DNA of 64,000 nt from Dokdonia sp. 4H-3-7-5 (GTDB lineage: Bacteria > Bacteroidota > Bacteroidia > Flavobacteriales > Flavobacteriaceae), in the NCBI RefSeq assembly GCF_000212355.1, contig NC_015496.1, positions 2,884,001 through 2,948,000 of the forward strand, written 5' to 3'. The notes under the pieces were generated by a model. The model did not search any database. It had not been told where the DNA came from and saw only the letters and a program-made list of their open reading frames with translations. Below are positions 7,919 to 17,275 of the stretch, piece after piece (positions within the stretch are counted from its first letter, which is position 1; the number at the start of each line of letters is the position of its first letter). The position numbers and the translations under genes are program-made.

Positions 7919-9202
7919 ATGAATAAGATCTATAATCCAGAAAGAAGTGAGTGGGAGAGTATCCTTAAAAGACCTACTCAAACAGTTGATGATATTGAAG
8001 CAACTGTAAATAATATATTTAAAGAAGTTAAATCAGACGGCGATGTAGCGGTTGCAAAATACACGGCTATTTTTGATAAGGTCACGTTAAACGCCATTGC
8101 TGTATCAGATCGTGAAATACAAGAAGCCGAAAATTCTTTACCTATAGAGTTAAAAGAAGCAATACAGCTAGCAAAAGGAAACATTGAAGGTTTCCATAAA
8201 GCACAAAAAACGTCTAGAGTGGCAGTTACTACAGTAGAGGGAGTAGATTGCTGGCAAGAAAAAAGACCTATTCAAAAAGTGGGACTTTATATCCCTGGAG
8301 GAACAGCGCCATTATTTTCGACAATATTGATGCTTGCGACACCAGCAAATATTGCTGGTTGTAAAGAAATTGTATTATGTACACCTCCAGATAAAAATGG
8401 AAATGTAAATCCTGCAATTTTATACACCGCAAAGCTGAGCGGAGTTACTAAAATTTTTAAAGTAGGAGGTATCCAGGCGATTGCCGCGATGACTTTTGGA
8501 ACAGAGACTGTACCCCAAGTATATAAAATATTTGGTCCAGGAAATCAGTTTGTCACAGTTGCAAAACAAATAGCAACAAAGCATGGTGTAGCGATTGATA
8601 TGCCTGCTGGACCTTCAGAGTTATTAGTGGTGGCAGATGATTCGGCAGATACGAGTTTTGTAGCATCAGACTTATTAAGCCAAGCAGAGCACGGTGTTGA
8701 TAGCCAAGTTATTTTAGTAGCAACTTCTCGTAAACTCATAGATGATGTAGAAAGAGAAGTGGAAATGCAAATGAGTACGCTTTCGCGAAAGCATATTGCA
8801 GAAAAAGCCATCGAAAACAGTAAACTAATATATGTTGAAAACGATGAAACTGCTTTAGCACTAATTGATGAGTACGGCCCGGAGCATTTTATTGTATGCA
8901 TGAAAAATGAAGACTTTTATGTGGATAATATCATGAATGCAGGATCTGTATTTATAGGTAATTATACGCCTGAGAGTGCTGGAGATTATGCATCTGGAAC
9001 AAATCACACCCTACCTACTAATGGTTATGCAAAACAATACAGCGGTGTAAATCTTGATAGTTTTATGAAGTCTATGACCTTTCAAAAAATATCACCAAAA
9101 GGGATTCAAAATATAGGTCCAGCTATTGAGCTTATGGCTGCTGCAGAAGGACTTGATGCACATAAAAATGCAGTAACTCTCAGACTTAAAAAATTACAAT
9201 AA
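7919..9202 (+). CDS. hisD: Histidinol dehydrogenase
   Basis: HisD oxidises L-histidinol to histidine in two NAD-dependent steps, the end of the pathway. The 427 residues are the normal length. Family motifs include PGGTAPLFSTILM, VGGIQAIAAMTFGT, IFGPGNQFVTVAKQ, DMPAGPSELLVVAD and the zinc/catalytic DLLSQAEHG. The end (ASGTNHTLPTNGYA) supplies further active-site residues. An exact palindrome encodes TLSRK at about residues 287-291, in a surface region where relatives have a similar LPRK-like sequence, so length is not changed. hisC starts 15 nt downstream. Confidence 0.97.
   Translation: MNKIYNPERSEWESILKRPTQTVDDIEATVNNIFKEVKSDGDVAVAKYTAIFDKVTLNAIAVSDREIQEAENSLPIELKEAIQLAKGNIEGFHKAQKTSRVAVTTVEGVDCWQEKRPIQKVGLYIPGGTAPLFSTILMLATPANIAGCKEIVLCTPPDKNGNVNPAILYTAKLSGVTKIFKVGGIQAIAAMTFGTETVPQVYKIFGPGNQFVTVAKQIATKHGVAIDMPAGPSELLVVADDSADTSFVASDLLSQAEHGVDSQVILVATSRKLIDDVEREVEMQMSTLSRKHIAEKAIENSKLIYVENDETALALIDEYGPEHFIVCMKNEDFYVDNIMNAGSVFIGNYTPESAGDYASGTNHTLPTNGYAKQYSGVNLDSFMKSMTFQKISPKGIQNIGPAIELMAAAEGLDAHKNAVTLRLKKLQ
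8779..8792. repeat. GCTTTCGCGAAAGC palindrome, copy 4 (exact, coding)
   Basis: Exact copy in hisD, read as LSRK. Confidence 0.9.
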
Positions 9203-9217
9203 GCTACACCTTTTAGT

Positions 9218-10267
9218 ATGAATAAAACCTTTAGTATCTCTAGTCTCGTCCGTCCTAACGTGGCAAGCATGCAAGCTTATAGCTCTGCTAGAGATGAGTT
9301 TACAGATTTTGATGAGGAAATGATATTTCTTGATGCAAATGAAAATCCATTTGAAAATGGTGTAAATAGATATCCAGATCCGCAGCAACGCACTTTAAAG
9401 AGCCTTATAGCTGCACAGCGTAGTATTTCTGAGAGCCAACTGTTATTGGGTAACGGTAGTGATGAAGTGCTTGATTTAATATTTAGAGCATTTTGTATTC
9501 CTGGCAAGGATGAAATCATCACTGTACCACCTACATATGGAATGTACAAGGTACTTGCTGGGACTAATGATATTAAAAATACAGAAGTCTTACTTAATCA
9601 AGATTTCCAACTTGATACTGCGGGTATTTTGGCTGCCATAAATGAGCATACAAAGCTTATTTTTATTTGCTCGCCAAACAATCCAACGGGTAATGTTATT
9701 GATGCAGCTGCTATTATTGAGATTTTAGAAACTTTTAAAGTTCTAGTAATTCTTGATGAAGCATATATAGATTTTGCAACTACAGAAAGTTGGTCAAAAC
9801 AATTATCTCAATATCCTAATTTAATAATCACGCAAACACTATCTAAGGCGTATGGCCTTGCAGGTATACGTTTAGGCTTATGCATTGCAAGTGATGAGAT
9901 TATTACTGTTTTAAATAAAATTAAACCTCCCTATAACGTAAACGCTCTTACACAAGAAAGAGCTTATAATAGGTTGGTGCAAACGGAGACTATAAATACA
10001 GAAATAAATACGCTTTTAGAGAACAGAGCGGCTTTATCAAAGGTCTTACAAGAAGTATCATTTGTTAAAGAGATTTTCCCATCTGATGCAAACTTTATAC
10101 TTGCGAGAGTAGATGATGCAAACCAGAGATATCAGCAACTTATAGCTCTTGGGATAGTTGTACGTAACAGAAGCACACAACCTTTGTGTGAGAATACACT
10201 ACGTTTTACAGTAGGAACTATAGAAGAAAATACACAACTTATAAACGCATTAAATACATTAAAATAA
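9218..10267 (+). CDS. hisC: Histidinol-phosphate aminotransferase
   Basis: HisC is the PLP-dependent transaminase that converts imidazole-acetol phosphate to histidinol phosphate with glutamate. The 349 residues are typical. The substrate-binding [10 protein letters not shown] lies near the N-terminus, CSPNNPTGN (about 151-159) is the PLP-ring loop, and ILDEAYIDF follows. The PLP lysine is in [14 protein letters not shown] (about 207-220). The TAATG junction at 10265-10269 overlaps stop and start with hisB, which indicates translational coupling. Confidence 0.96.
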   Translation: MNKTFSISSLVRPNVASMQAYSSARDEFTDFDEEMIFLDANENPFENGVNRYPDPQQRTLKSLIAAQRSISESQLLLGNGSDEVLDLIFRAFCIPGKDEIITVPPTYGMYKVLAGTNDIKNTEVLLNQDFQLDTAGILAAINEHTKLIFICSPNNPTGNVIDAAAIIEILETFKVLVILDEAYIDFATTESWSKQLSQYPNLIITQTLSKAYGLAGIRLGLCIASDEIITVLNKIKPPYNVNALTQERAYNRLVQTETINTEINTLLENRAALSKVLQEVSFVKEIFPSDANFILARVDDANQRYQQLIALGIVVRNRSTQPLCENTLRFTVGTIEENTQLINALNTLK

Positions 10268-11403
10268 TGGCTAAAAAAGTCCTTTTTATCGACCGTGATG
10301 GTACAATGATTAAAGAAACGGTAGATGAACAAATCGATGCGTTTGAAAAAATGATATTCTATCCTAAGTGTTTTACTTGGTTAGGTAAGATTGCGCAGGA
10401 GCTCGATTATGAGCTTGTAATGATTACAAATCAAGATGGTTTAGGTACAGACTCTTTTCCAGAAGACACCTTCTGGCCAGTGCACAATTTTATAATGAAG
10501 TCTTTTGAAAACGAAGGTGTTGTTTTTGATAATGTATTTTTAGACCGCACATTTCCGCACGAAAATAAAGACACTAGAAAACCTGGAACTGGTTTACTAA
10601 AGCAATACTTTTCTGAGGAGTATGATCTTGAGAACTCTTTTGTAATAGGTGACCGCCTTACAGATATGCAACTTGCAACAAACTTAGGGGCAAAGGGTAT
10701 ATTTATTAATGATGATACTAATCTTGGTACGGGAGAAATCACTATCTCACAAGATGATTTAAATAAAGATATTGCCCTAGAGACTAACGATTGGCAGAAG
10801 ATTTATGAGTTTCTTAAGTTAGAAAGACGTGTAGCTACGCTTTCGCGAAAAACGAATGAAACAGACATAAACATTACTCTGAACCTTGATGGTACTGGTA
10901 AATCAAATATAGATACTGGTCTTTCATTCTTTGACCATATGCTGGATCAGATTGCTCGTCACGGGCAAATGGATCTAGATATCCAAGTAAAAGGAGACCT
11001 TGAAGTAGATGAGCACCACACGATAGAAGATACGGCAATCGCCCTAGGAGAAGTGTTCGCCATCGCTTTAGGAAATAAATTAGGAATAGAACGTTACGGT
11101 TTTTGCTTGCCTATGGATGATTGTCTTGCGCAAGTTGCTATAGACTTTGGAGGAAGAAACTGGCTAGTTTGGGAAGCAGATTTTAATCGTGAGATGATAG
11201 GTAAAATGCCTACAGAAATGTTTTATCACTTCTTTAAATCGTTTACAGATGGTGCAAAGGCAAATCTTAATATCAAAGCCGAAGGAACAAACGAGCACCA
11301 CAAAATAGAGGCCATCTTTAAAGCATTTGCAAAGGCTATTAAAGTAGCGGTAAAGAGAGACGCAGATAAGATGATTTTACCATCCACAAAAGGTATGCTG
11401 TAA
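10267..11403 (+). CDS. hisB: Bifunctional histidinol-phosphatase / imidazoleglycerol-phosphate dehydratase
   Basis: HisB catalyses steps 7 and 9 of histidine synthesis. Residues 1 to about 165 form the HAD-type histidinol phosphatase (FIDRDGTM, with the two catalytic Asp at 9 and 11). Residues about 195-378 form the dehydratase, with the Mn ligands in [10 protein letters not shown] and NEHHKIEA. The 378 residues fit the fused enterobacterial-type enzyme (about 355). A palindrome variant encodes TLSRK at about residues 190-194, exactly in the linker between the two domains. It overlaps hisC by one base, and hisH starts at the final A of its stop codon. Confidence 0.97.
   Translation: MAKKVLFIDRDGTMIKETVDEQIDAFEKMIFYPKCFTWLGKIAQELDYELVMITNQDGLGTDSFPEDTFWPVHNFIMKSFENEGVVFDNVFLDRTFPHENKDTRKPGTGLLKQYFSEEYDLENSFVIGDRLTDMQLATNLGAKGIFINDDTNLGTGEITISQDDLNKDIALETNDWQKIYEFLKLERRVATLSRKTNETDINITLNLDGTGKSNIDTGLSFFDHMLDQIARHGQMDLDIQVKGDLEVDEHHTIEDTAIALGEVFAIALGNKLGIERYGFCLPMDDCLAQVAIDFGGRNWLVWEADFNREMIGKMPTEMFYHFFKSFTDGAKANLNIKAEGTNEHHKIEAIFKAFAKAIKVAVKRDADKMILPSTKGML
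10839..10852. repeat. Palindrome variant, two mismatches (coding)
   Basis: GCTTTCGCGAAAAA in the interdomain linker of hisB, read as LSRK. Confidence 0.7.
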
Positions 11404-11984
11404 TGAAAATAGTAATAATTAATTATGGCGCTGGTAATATACAGAGCATAAAATTTGCGATAGAACGCTTAGGATTTAAAGCTACTTTGAGCAATGATGA
11501 AGAAGAAATTCGGTCGGCAGATAAGGTGATTTTCCCTGGAGTAGGTGAGGCGAGTAGTGCCATGTCAAAACTGAGAGAAACGGGTCTTGATAACGTAATT
11601 CCTACTTTAAAGCAGCCTGTTTTAGGAATTTGTCTTGGGATGCAACTTATGTGCAACCGTTCTGAGGAAGGTAATACAGAAGGTCTAGGAATCTTTGATG
11701 TAGATGTGATACGCTTTCGCGAAAGCGTAAAAGTCCCACAAATACAGTGGAACAAGATTACAGATCTTAAATCTCCATTATTTAAAGGAGTAGAGGATGG
11801 ATCATTTATTTATATGGTGCATAGTTTTTACGCCCCAGTAACTACCGAAACCATAGCAACCACCTCTTATGGAATTCCTTACGGAAGTGCTTTTGCAAAG
11901 GATAACTTTTATGGAACACAGTTTCACCCAGAAAAATCTAGTAATGTGGGAGAACAAATACTTAAAAACTTTTTAGAATTATGA
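11403..11984 (+). CDS. hisH: Imidazole glycerol phosphate synthase glutaminase subunit
   Basis: HisH releases ammonia from glutamine and channels it to HisF, the cyclase subunit. The 193 residues are standard. The catalytic triad is Cys77 in GICLGMQ, His175 and Glu177 in QFHPEKS. The oxyanion motif FPGVGE is near residues 44-49. An exact palindrome encodes RFRES at 104-108. HisF, its obligate partner, is not encoded in this window. hisH overlaps hisC-hisB-style with hisA: the hisA ATG at 11981 overlaps the hisH stop (ATGA). Confidence 0.96.
   Translation: MKIVIINYGAGNIQSIKFAIERLGFKATLSNDEEEIRSADKVIFPGVGEASSAMSKLRETGLDNVIPTLKQPVLGICLGMQLMCNRSEEGNTEGLGIFDVDVIRFRESVKVPQIQWNKITDLKSPLFKGVEDGSFIYMVHSFYAPVTTETIATTSYGIPYGSAFAKDNFYGTQFHPEKSSNVGEQILKNFLEL
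11713..11726. repeat. GCTTTCGCGAAAGC palindrome, copy 5 (exact, coding)
   Basis: Exact copy in hisH, flanked as ACGC...GCGT, read as RFRES. Confidence 0.9.
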
Positions 11985-12712
11985 GGATTATACCTGCAAT
12001 AGATATCATAGAGGGAGCTTGTGTACGCCTTTCTAAGGGTGATTATGCAACGAAGAAAGTGTATAATGAAAATCCGCTTGAGGTTGCAAAGCAATTTGAA
12101 GCACACGGGATTACACACTTGCACCTTGTAGATCTAGATGGTGCAAAAAGTAAGCATATTGTAAATCATAAAATTCTGGAACAAATTGCTTCTCAAACGA
12201 GTTTAAAAGTAGATTTTGGCGGAGGATTGAAAACAGATGAGGACTTAAGGATTGCTTTTGAAAGTGGTGCTTCTCAAATCACTGGTGGAAGTATTGCTGT
12301 AAAAAATCCAGAGACATTTCAGAGCTGGTTATCAAAATTTGGGAGTGATAAAATTATCTTGGGAGCAGATGCTCATAATAGAAAAATTGCAATCTCTGGA
12401 TGGCTTGAAGAGTCTGATGATGATGTGGTAGAGTTTATAAACTCTTACAACAAGGAAGGGGTGTCTTATGCTATTTGTACAGATATAAGTAAAGACGGTA
12501 TGCTTGAAGGTCCTAGTTTTGACTTATATGAGGAGATATTAAAAAGTACTCCAGATTTGAAATTAATTGCGTCAGGCGGAATTTCGACATTTGATGAGCT
12601 TCCTAAGCTTGCAGCGATGGGTTGCGAAGGGACGATTATAGGAAAAGCTATTTATGAGAATAGAATCTCATTAAAGCAGTTAGAGAATTATATTTTAGAA
12701 ACAAAGGCGTAG
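11981..12712 (+). CDS. hisA: ProFAR isomerase
   Basis: HisA is the (beta/alpha)8-barrel isomerase converting ProFAR to PRFAR, the substrate of HisF/HisH. The 243 residues are standard. The first catalytic Asp is in IPAIDIIEG (Asp8), and the second is expected in [14 protein letters not shown] (about 167-180). Phosphate-binding loops are DFGGGLKT and ASGGIST. HisA and HisF are paralogues, but the start [10 protein letters not shown] and GGGLKT region identify HisA. A DinB-like gene starts one base after its stop. Confidence 0.95.
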   Translation: MRIIPAIDIIEGACVRLSKGDYATKKVYNENPLEVAKQFEAHGITHLHLVDLDGAKSKHIVNHKILEQIASQTSLKVDFGGGLKTDEDLRIAFESGASQITGGSIAVKNPETFQSWLSKFGSDKIILGADAHNRKIAISGWLEESDDDVVEFINSYNKEGVSYAICTDISKDGMLEGPSFDLYEEILKSTPDLKLIASGGISTFDELPKLAAMGCEGTIIGKAIYENRISLKQLENYILETKA

Positions 12713-12713
12713 T

Positions 12714-13271
12714 ATGCAAAGTAGCTGGCACGAAGATTTTAAAGAAAATGCTATTTTTCGATTAGACGAAAATGTGCGTATGATTAGTATTGCTTTATCC
12801 AAAATCTCAGAAGACGAAATCTGGATAAAGCAAAATCAAGCGCTCAATACACTTGGTAACCAACTATTACATATCTGTGGCAATCTTACTCAGTATATAA
12901 TATCTGGCCTTGGAGGTAAGCCAGATGAGCGTGATCGTGAGTTAGAATTTTCGACAGAAGACGGTTATACAAGAGATGAGCTTCTTCAAAAATTGTTGCT
13001 TACAGTACAGTCTGCAACTATTATAATAGAAGATGCATTGCCTGAAAATCTTTTGAATAAAAGACAAGTGCAAGGATTCAATTATTCTGGAATAGGACTT
13101 GTGCTTCACGCAGTAGAGCATTTTTCATTTCATACTGGTCAAGTTGCTTCACAAGTCAAATTAATTATAGATGAACCATTAGGTTTTTACGTGGGTTATG
13201 ATTTAAATGTACACAATGAAGGTCCTAAAAGTTCTCAAGATGACATTGAAGATATAGAAGATTTAAGCTAA
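12714..13271 (+). CDS. DinB-like / DUF1572 protein
   Basis: A 185-residue helical protein of the DinB/YfiT-like four-helix superfamily, close to the DUF1572 type. Candidate metal-ligand histidines are LLHICGNLTQY (about His 48) and the pair in HAVEHFSFHTGQ (about 127-138), arranged as in metal-binding DinB proteins. Function is unknown; relatives act as thiol-dependent transferases. It is the last gene of the his operon, one base after hisA, in the place where hisF might be expected. Its stop overlaps the stop of the converging hydrolase gene by nine bases. The C-terminus is strongly acidic. Confidence 0.75.
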   Translation: MQSSWHEDFKENAIFRLDENVRMISIALSKISEDEIWIKQNQALNTLGNQLLHICGNLTQYIISGLGGKPDERDRELEFSTEDGYTRDELLQKLLLTVQSATIIIEDALPENLLNKRQVQGFNYSGIGLVLHAVEHFSFHTGQVASQVKLIIDEPLGFYVGYDLNVHNEGPKSSQDDIEDIEDLS

Positions 13272-14099
13272 AAAATCTATAATATGCTTACGTACTTCTT
13301 CTTGATACAAGGAATGTCCATAGCCTTCGGTTTCAATATAGATGCTTCCTTTCCAATTTTTATGGATATTTTGTGAAGCAGAGACAGGCGTTATTTTATC
13401 ATACTTATCATGAATAATCAACGCCGGTAGGGTAAGAGATTTTGCAAAAGTAGCTCCAGAAAATTCTTTAAAATTATAACCAAATAATTCCTTGACTAAT
13501 TTTTCTAAGGCAGTCATAGTCCTATTATTCAAGCCAAGAATTGCCTTATAGCCCACCATAATTTCTGCAAGCTCTGAAGCAGATCCTAAGATCACTGCAG
13601 ATGTCAAGCCTTGAGGCTTGTAAGTAAACTGATGAAACACCGTAGCAAGACCGCCTATCGAGTGCCCGATAATGTGATCAGGTTGATAAGTATTGATAGC
13701 AGTTTCTATTGCCTGAGCATATCTTGGAACGTTAAGTAATTTTCCAGTTGAGTATCCATGAGCAGGTGCATCTATTGCATAGATGTCGTAATTTTCTTTC
13801 TGTAGATCTTCTATAAGTCTATACCATCTGTAGGTGTTGCTCTCCCAGCCATGAATGAGAAGAACCTTTTTGCCAGTTCCTTCCCAATGATATGACTGAA
13901 GCTCACAAGATCCAGAATCTAATTTTTCAAATTTTGGTTGTTCTAAATATGGAATTTGCTCCCCATAAGGCCTGCCTTTACGTGGCGTACAAAAGATATT
14001 AAATGACTGCTGCGCTGCTGCTGCAGGATTTACAATACTAATGCTATTAATTTTTGCCCCTATAAGTTTAGGTATAAGGCGTTGTAGTGACTTTTTCAA
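13263..14099 (-). CDS. Alpha/beta hydrolase
   Basis: A 278-residue alpha/beta-hydrolase-fold protein of unknown substrate. The oxyanion motif LLIHGWESN is at about residues 89-97, and the nucleophile elbow GHSIGG at about 144-149. The acid is in HDKYDKITP and the catalytic His in EGYGHSLY. The start is a TTG at 14099: there is no Met until after the nucleophile elbow, and the N-terminus MKKSLQRLIPK is intact from this codon. It follows the cupin gene by 8 nt, so lipoprotein-cupin-hydrolase probably form one transcript. Confidence 0.8.
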   Translation of the reverse strand: MKKSLQRLIPKLIGAKINSISIVNPAAAAQQSFNIFCTPRKGRPYGEQIPYLEQPKFEKLDSGSCELQSYHWEGTGKKVLLIHGWESNTYRWYRLIEDLQKENYDIYAIDAPAHGYSTGKLLNVPRYAQAIETAINTYQPDHIIGHSIGGLATVFHQFTYKPQGLTSAVILGSASELAEIMVGYKAILGLNNRTMTALEKLVKELFGYNFKEFSGATFAKSLTLPALIIHDKYDKITPVSASQNIHKNWKGSIYIETEGYGHSLYQEEVRKHIIDFLA

Positions 14100-14107
14100 T
14101 AGTAATA

Positions 14108-14470
14108 TTATTCTCTGTTAACGGAATCTGGCGAAAATGCAGGAGTACAAATAGACATATACTCACATTCCTCATTAAATGGATTGCTGTATTGCACTCT
14201 TGTGTTGCGATCTATTTTAATACTTTGCCCCGTTTCTAGTATTAATGTTTCGTCTTCTATGATAAATTGTTTTTTACCACGTATGATATAAGTATACTCA
14301 TCAAACTCTGGAGTTTGAAATGGCTCACTCCATCCTGGCGGAGCAACCATATGAGCAATACTTACAGCAGTATTACCGTCTGTAGCACGACCCCAGTGTT
14401 CTTCTATTAATTTACCATCTGTAGTAGGAACTACAAAAGGACTTTTCTGAATCTTATATTTTTTACTCAT
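14108..14470 (-). CDS. Cupin-domain protein
   Basis: A 120-residue single-domain cupin. The conserved region PPGWSEPFQTPEFDEYTYIIRGKKQFII resembles cupin motif 1, and the GQSIKIDRNTRVQYSNPF segment resembles motif 2. The usual metal-binding HxH is not present in motif 1 (EPFQTPEFDE), so metal binding is doubtful. The start codon overlaps the stop of the upstream lipoprotein gene (TAATG), indicating coupling. Substrate unknown. Confidence 0.75.
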   Translation of the reverse strand: MSKKYKIQKSPFVVPTTDGKLIEEHWGRATDGNTAVSIAHMVAPPGWSEPFQTPEFDEYTYIIRGKKQFIIEDETLILETGQSIKIDRNTRVQYSNPFNEECEYMSICTPAFSPDSVNRE

Positions 14471-15015
14471 TACCAGCTTATTTGAACATATTTTATAGGT
14501 GCATCATCTGGTATTTGAGAGAACTCTACTTTTGATTGTGTATCAAACATAAGCTCAGATGGAAGGTGCTTTTTATCAATTGTAAAGAAGATGTCATTAT
14601 CCTCAATAAGAACAACTATAGTAGATATCAAGTTGTCTATGCGCTTGATTTTATAACCATCTTGAATATCTTTAAAAGTGCTTTTGGTAGTGATACCTTC
14701 GGTTGTTTTAAAGCGCTCATCATATACTCGAATATAGTTGATAGTCGCATCAGTTTCATTTGAACTTGGACCTAGTTCTAATAGCTTTTTACCTCCTTTT
14801 TCAAAAACGGTCACATATCCTTGTGGCGTTTTAAAGTCTGTGGCTCCTGTAGCATCTACAAGACTATCATTTGCAAAAGTTGTTTTGAGTTCGCTTACCT
14901 TAGTAGTCTTTGTAAGTGGCCCTACAGTTTCCTTTGAGATGCTAAAGTTGCCAGAATTACTACAGCTTGCGAGTATAAGTCCTAAAATTGATAATGTTAT
15001 AATGTGTTTTTTCAT
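14470..15015 (-). CDS. Lipoprotein of unknown function
   Basis: A 181-residue predicted lipoprotein. The signal peptide MKKHIITLSILGLILASC ends in the lipobox LASC (Cys 18). The mature part is beta-rich, with no recognised family. An in-frame ATG 15 nt upstream would extend the signal peptide pointlessly, so I chose 15015. Its stop overlaps the cupin start, so it leads a three-gene unit. Confidence 0.7.
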   Translation of the reverse strand: MKKHIITLSILGLILASCSNSGNFSISKETVGPLTKTTKVSELKTTFANDSLVDATGATDFKTPQGYVTVFEKGGKKLLELGPSSNETDATINYIRVYDERFKTTEGITTKSTFKDIQDGYKIKRIDNLISTIVVLIEDNDIFFTIDKKHLPSELMFDTQSKVEFSQIPDDAPIKYVQISW

Positions 15016-15106
15016 AAAATATTGATGCACCTCATGTGTGATGGATGCTATTATTTGTAATAAAACTACCGTTAGGGGAGCTTTTAATCATTTTAATGAT
15101 TTCTAA

Positions 15107-16642
15107 TTATTTCAGCATTTTACCAAGTATTCCAAATACTCCGCGTATTACTGTAGCACTGGTAAGTACCTTAATTAATGCTTTTGCACCAGCACTTTGT
15201 GTGCTTTTTGAACTAGATGATCTAGAAGAAGATTTTGATGCTTTGGCGCGTTCCTCTTTAGCTTTTTCCTTTGCTTCAGATTCGTTTGCTTTATCTATCT
15301 TTTTCTGTAAAAGTTCATAAGCACTCTCACGGTCTGTGAGTTCGCTATACTTTTCTAATAGTTCAGATCTATCATTAATACTATCAATCTCTTTTTGAGT
15401 AAGCACGTCCATACGTGACATAGGAGCACGTAACATTGTTGCAGCAAGTGGAGTAGGGCGACCTTTCTCATCAAGGGCAGAAATTAATGCTTCCCCTATA
15501 CCTAATGAGGTAAGTACCGACTTGGTATCGTAGTATGGAGAATCCGGATAGTTTTCGGCAGTAAGTTTTATGGCTTTTCTATCTTTTGCAGTAAATGCAC
15601 GTAATGCATGTTGCACTTTTAGACCTAACTGACTCAATACTCCATCTGGAATATCTGTTGGGTTTTGAGTTACAAAATAAATTCCAACCCCTTTAGAACG
15701 TATTAATTTTACAATACTTTCTATCTGGCTGTGCAGTGCTTTTGAGGCTTCTTTAAATATAAGGTGTGCTTCATCTATAAAGATTACAAGCTCTGGTTTA
15801 CCGCTGTCTCCTTGTTCTGGAAAGGTAGAATAAATCTCTGCCAGCAAGCTTAGCATAAATGTAGAAAACAGTTTAGGTCTATCTTGAATATCTGTAAGAC
15901 GAATCACGTTTATAACGCCACGGCCATCCTCAGTTTTTCTAGTAAGATCATCTGTATCAAAAGATTTTTCTCCAAAAAAGATATCTGCTCCTTGTTGTTC
16001 TAGTTCTACTATCTTGCGTAAGATGGATCCAGAAGATGCAGGAGATATTCTTCCGTAATTTTCTTCTATCTCTCCTTTACCTTCCTTAGTAGCGTACTGC
16101 AAGATTTTTTTGAAATCCTTTAAATCTAGTAAAGGCAATTTATTATCATCACTATATTTAAAGAGAATAGAGATAATACCAGATTGTGCAACAGTAGCAT
16201 CAAGAATACGAGAAAATAACACAGGTCCAAACTCACTTACCGTAGCTCTTAATCTCACCCCATTTTGATCTGAGAGTGTGAGAAGTTCTACGGGAAAATC
16301 TTTTGCTTCAAAGGGAACTCCAATTTTTGCATGGCGCTCATCTATTTTAGCATGTCCTGGGCTTGCTTTTGCAATACCAGATAGATCACCTTTCATATCC
16401 ATTAAAAGTACAGGGATACCTTTGTCAGATAAGTTTTCGGCTATTATTTGTAGTGTTTTTGTTTTTCCAGTTCCAGTTGCTCCGGCTATGAGGCCGTGAC
16501 GATTCAAGGTTTTAAGGGGCACTTTTACGTGTGCATTTGTAATCGTCTCACCATCTAGCATCGCAGCTCCCATCGTTATAAAGTCTCCCTTAAACGTATT
16601 TCCTGCTTTAATAAATTCTAGAAATTCTTGTTTTTTATCCAT
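15107..16642 (-). CDS. HerA-like ATPase (DUF853 / YjgR family)
   Basis: A 511-residue ATPase of the HerA/FtsK-like DUF853 family (E. coli YjgR). Walker A is GATGTGKT at residues 54-61 and Walker B LVIFIDEAHLIF at about 281-292. VGIYFVTQNPTDIP (about 317-330) is the sensor-like motif. HerA proteins are hexameric DNA translocases, but the YjgR branch has no established role and no NurA nuclease is adjacent. The C-terminal 70 residues hold a charged coiled coil and a Ser/Lys-rich linker before a short hydrophobic end. It appears monocistronic. Confidence 0.9.
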   Translation of the reverse strand: MDKKQEFLEFIKAGNTFKGDFITMGAAMLDGETITNAHVKVPLKTLNRHGLIAGATGTGKTKTLQIIAENLSDKGIPVLLMDMKGDLSGIAKASPGHAKIDERHAKIGVPFEAKDFPVELLTLSDQNGVRLRATVSEFGPVLFSRILDATVAQSGIISILFKYSDDNKLPLLDLKDFKKILQYATKEGKGEIEENYGRISPASSGSILRKIVELEQQGADIFFGEKSFDTDDLTRKTEDGRGVINVIRLTDIQDRPKLFSTFMLSLLAEIYSTFPEQGDSGKPELVIFIDEAHLIFKEASKALHSQIESIVKLIRSKGVGIYFVTQNPTDIPDGVLSQLGLKVQHALRAFTAKDRKAIKLTAENYPDSPYYDTKSVLTSLGIGEALISALDEKGRPTPLAATMLRAPMSRMDVLTQKEIDSINDRSELLEKYSELTDRESAYELLQKKIDKANESEAKEKAKEERAKASKSSSRSSSSKSTQSAGAKALIKVLTSATVIRGVFGILGKMLK

Positions 16643-16661
16643 ATGGGTAGGTTGTTAGTGC

Positions 16662-16675
16662 GCTTTCGCGAAAGC
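16662..16675. repeat. GCTTTCGCGAAAGC palindrome, copy 6 (exact, intergenic)
   Basis: Exact copy 20 nt upstream of the HerA-like start, in the divergent intergenic region shared with the RidA-like gene. Confidence 0.9.
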
Positions 16676-16769
16676 GTACTACATCATGTAATCTAAAAGT
16701 TTAAAAATACGTAATCCTTAAAAAAGGTTCTCATCTATGTGTACATTTATTGTCTAAAAAACAATCTAT

Positions 16770-17255
16770 ATGAAAAGACTTTCCTTATTCGCCGCGTGTT
16801 TATTACTTTTTTTGTCTTGTCAAGAAAGACATTCTCTTACAAGACCAGCACTAGAAACCAAGGTTGAAATTATTGAAAAACCTGTCTTTCATAAGTCTCA
16901 CGAGATCACAAAGAAAGATGCTCCTTTTTCTGATGTAGTACAAGTAGGCGAGATGTATTTTCTCTCTGGTCAAATAGGTTTAAATCAAAAAAACCGCACA
17001 CTAGTACCTGGTGGAATAACTGCCGAAACAACGCAAACCCTTGAAAACATAAAAGAGGTATTAGCGCAGCACGATATGGATATGAGTAATGTGGTGAAGG
17101 CATTAGTAATACTTGATGATATAAAAGACTTCAAAGCATTTAATGAAGTGTATAGCTCTTATTTTCCTCAGAAACCAGCTAGAACAACCTTTGCCGTCGA
17201 AGCACTAGCTCTAGGTGCAAAAATTGAGATAGAGGTGATCGCTGTTAAAAATTAA
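16770..17255 (+). CDS. Exported RidA-family lipoprotein
   Basis: A RidA/YjgF/TdcF-family domain (about residues 45-161) behind a lipoprotein signal peptide (MKRLSLFAACLLLFLSC, Cys 17). RidA proteins deaminate reactive enamines and imines made by PLP enzymes. The substrate-binding Arg is expected in KPARTTFAVEAL (about 137-148), and GEMYFLSGQIGL and ALGAKIEIEVIAV are typical. RidA is normally cytosolic, so the exported form is noteworthy. The next lipoprotein gene begins 20 nt downstream. Confidence 0.88.
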   Translation: MKRLSLFAACLLLFLSCQERHSLTRPALETKVEIIEKPVFHKSHEITKKDAPFSDVVQVGEMYFLSGQIGLNQKNRTLVPGGITAETTQTLENIKEVLAQHDMDMSNVVKALVILDDIKDFKAFNEVYSSYFPQKPARTTFAVEALALGAKIEIEVIAVKN

Positions 17256-17275
17256 TAAGTACCTTTTAGAAAAAA

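Noticed and set aside
12714-13271. Considered as a divergent hisF
   Set aside because: It lacks the barrel motifs of HisF (phosphate loops, catalytic Asp) and has the helical pattern and His ligands of DinB-like proteins.
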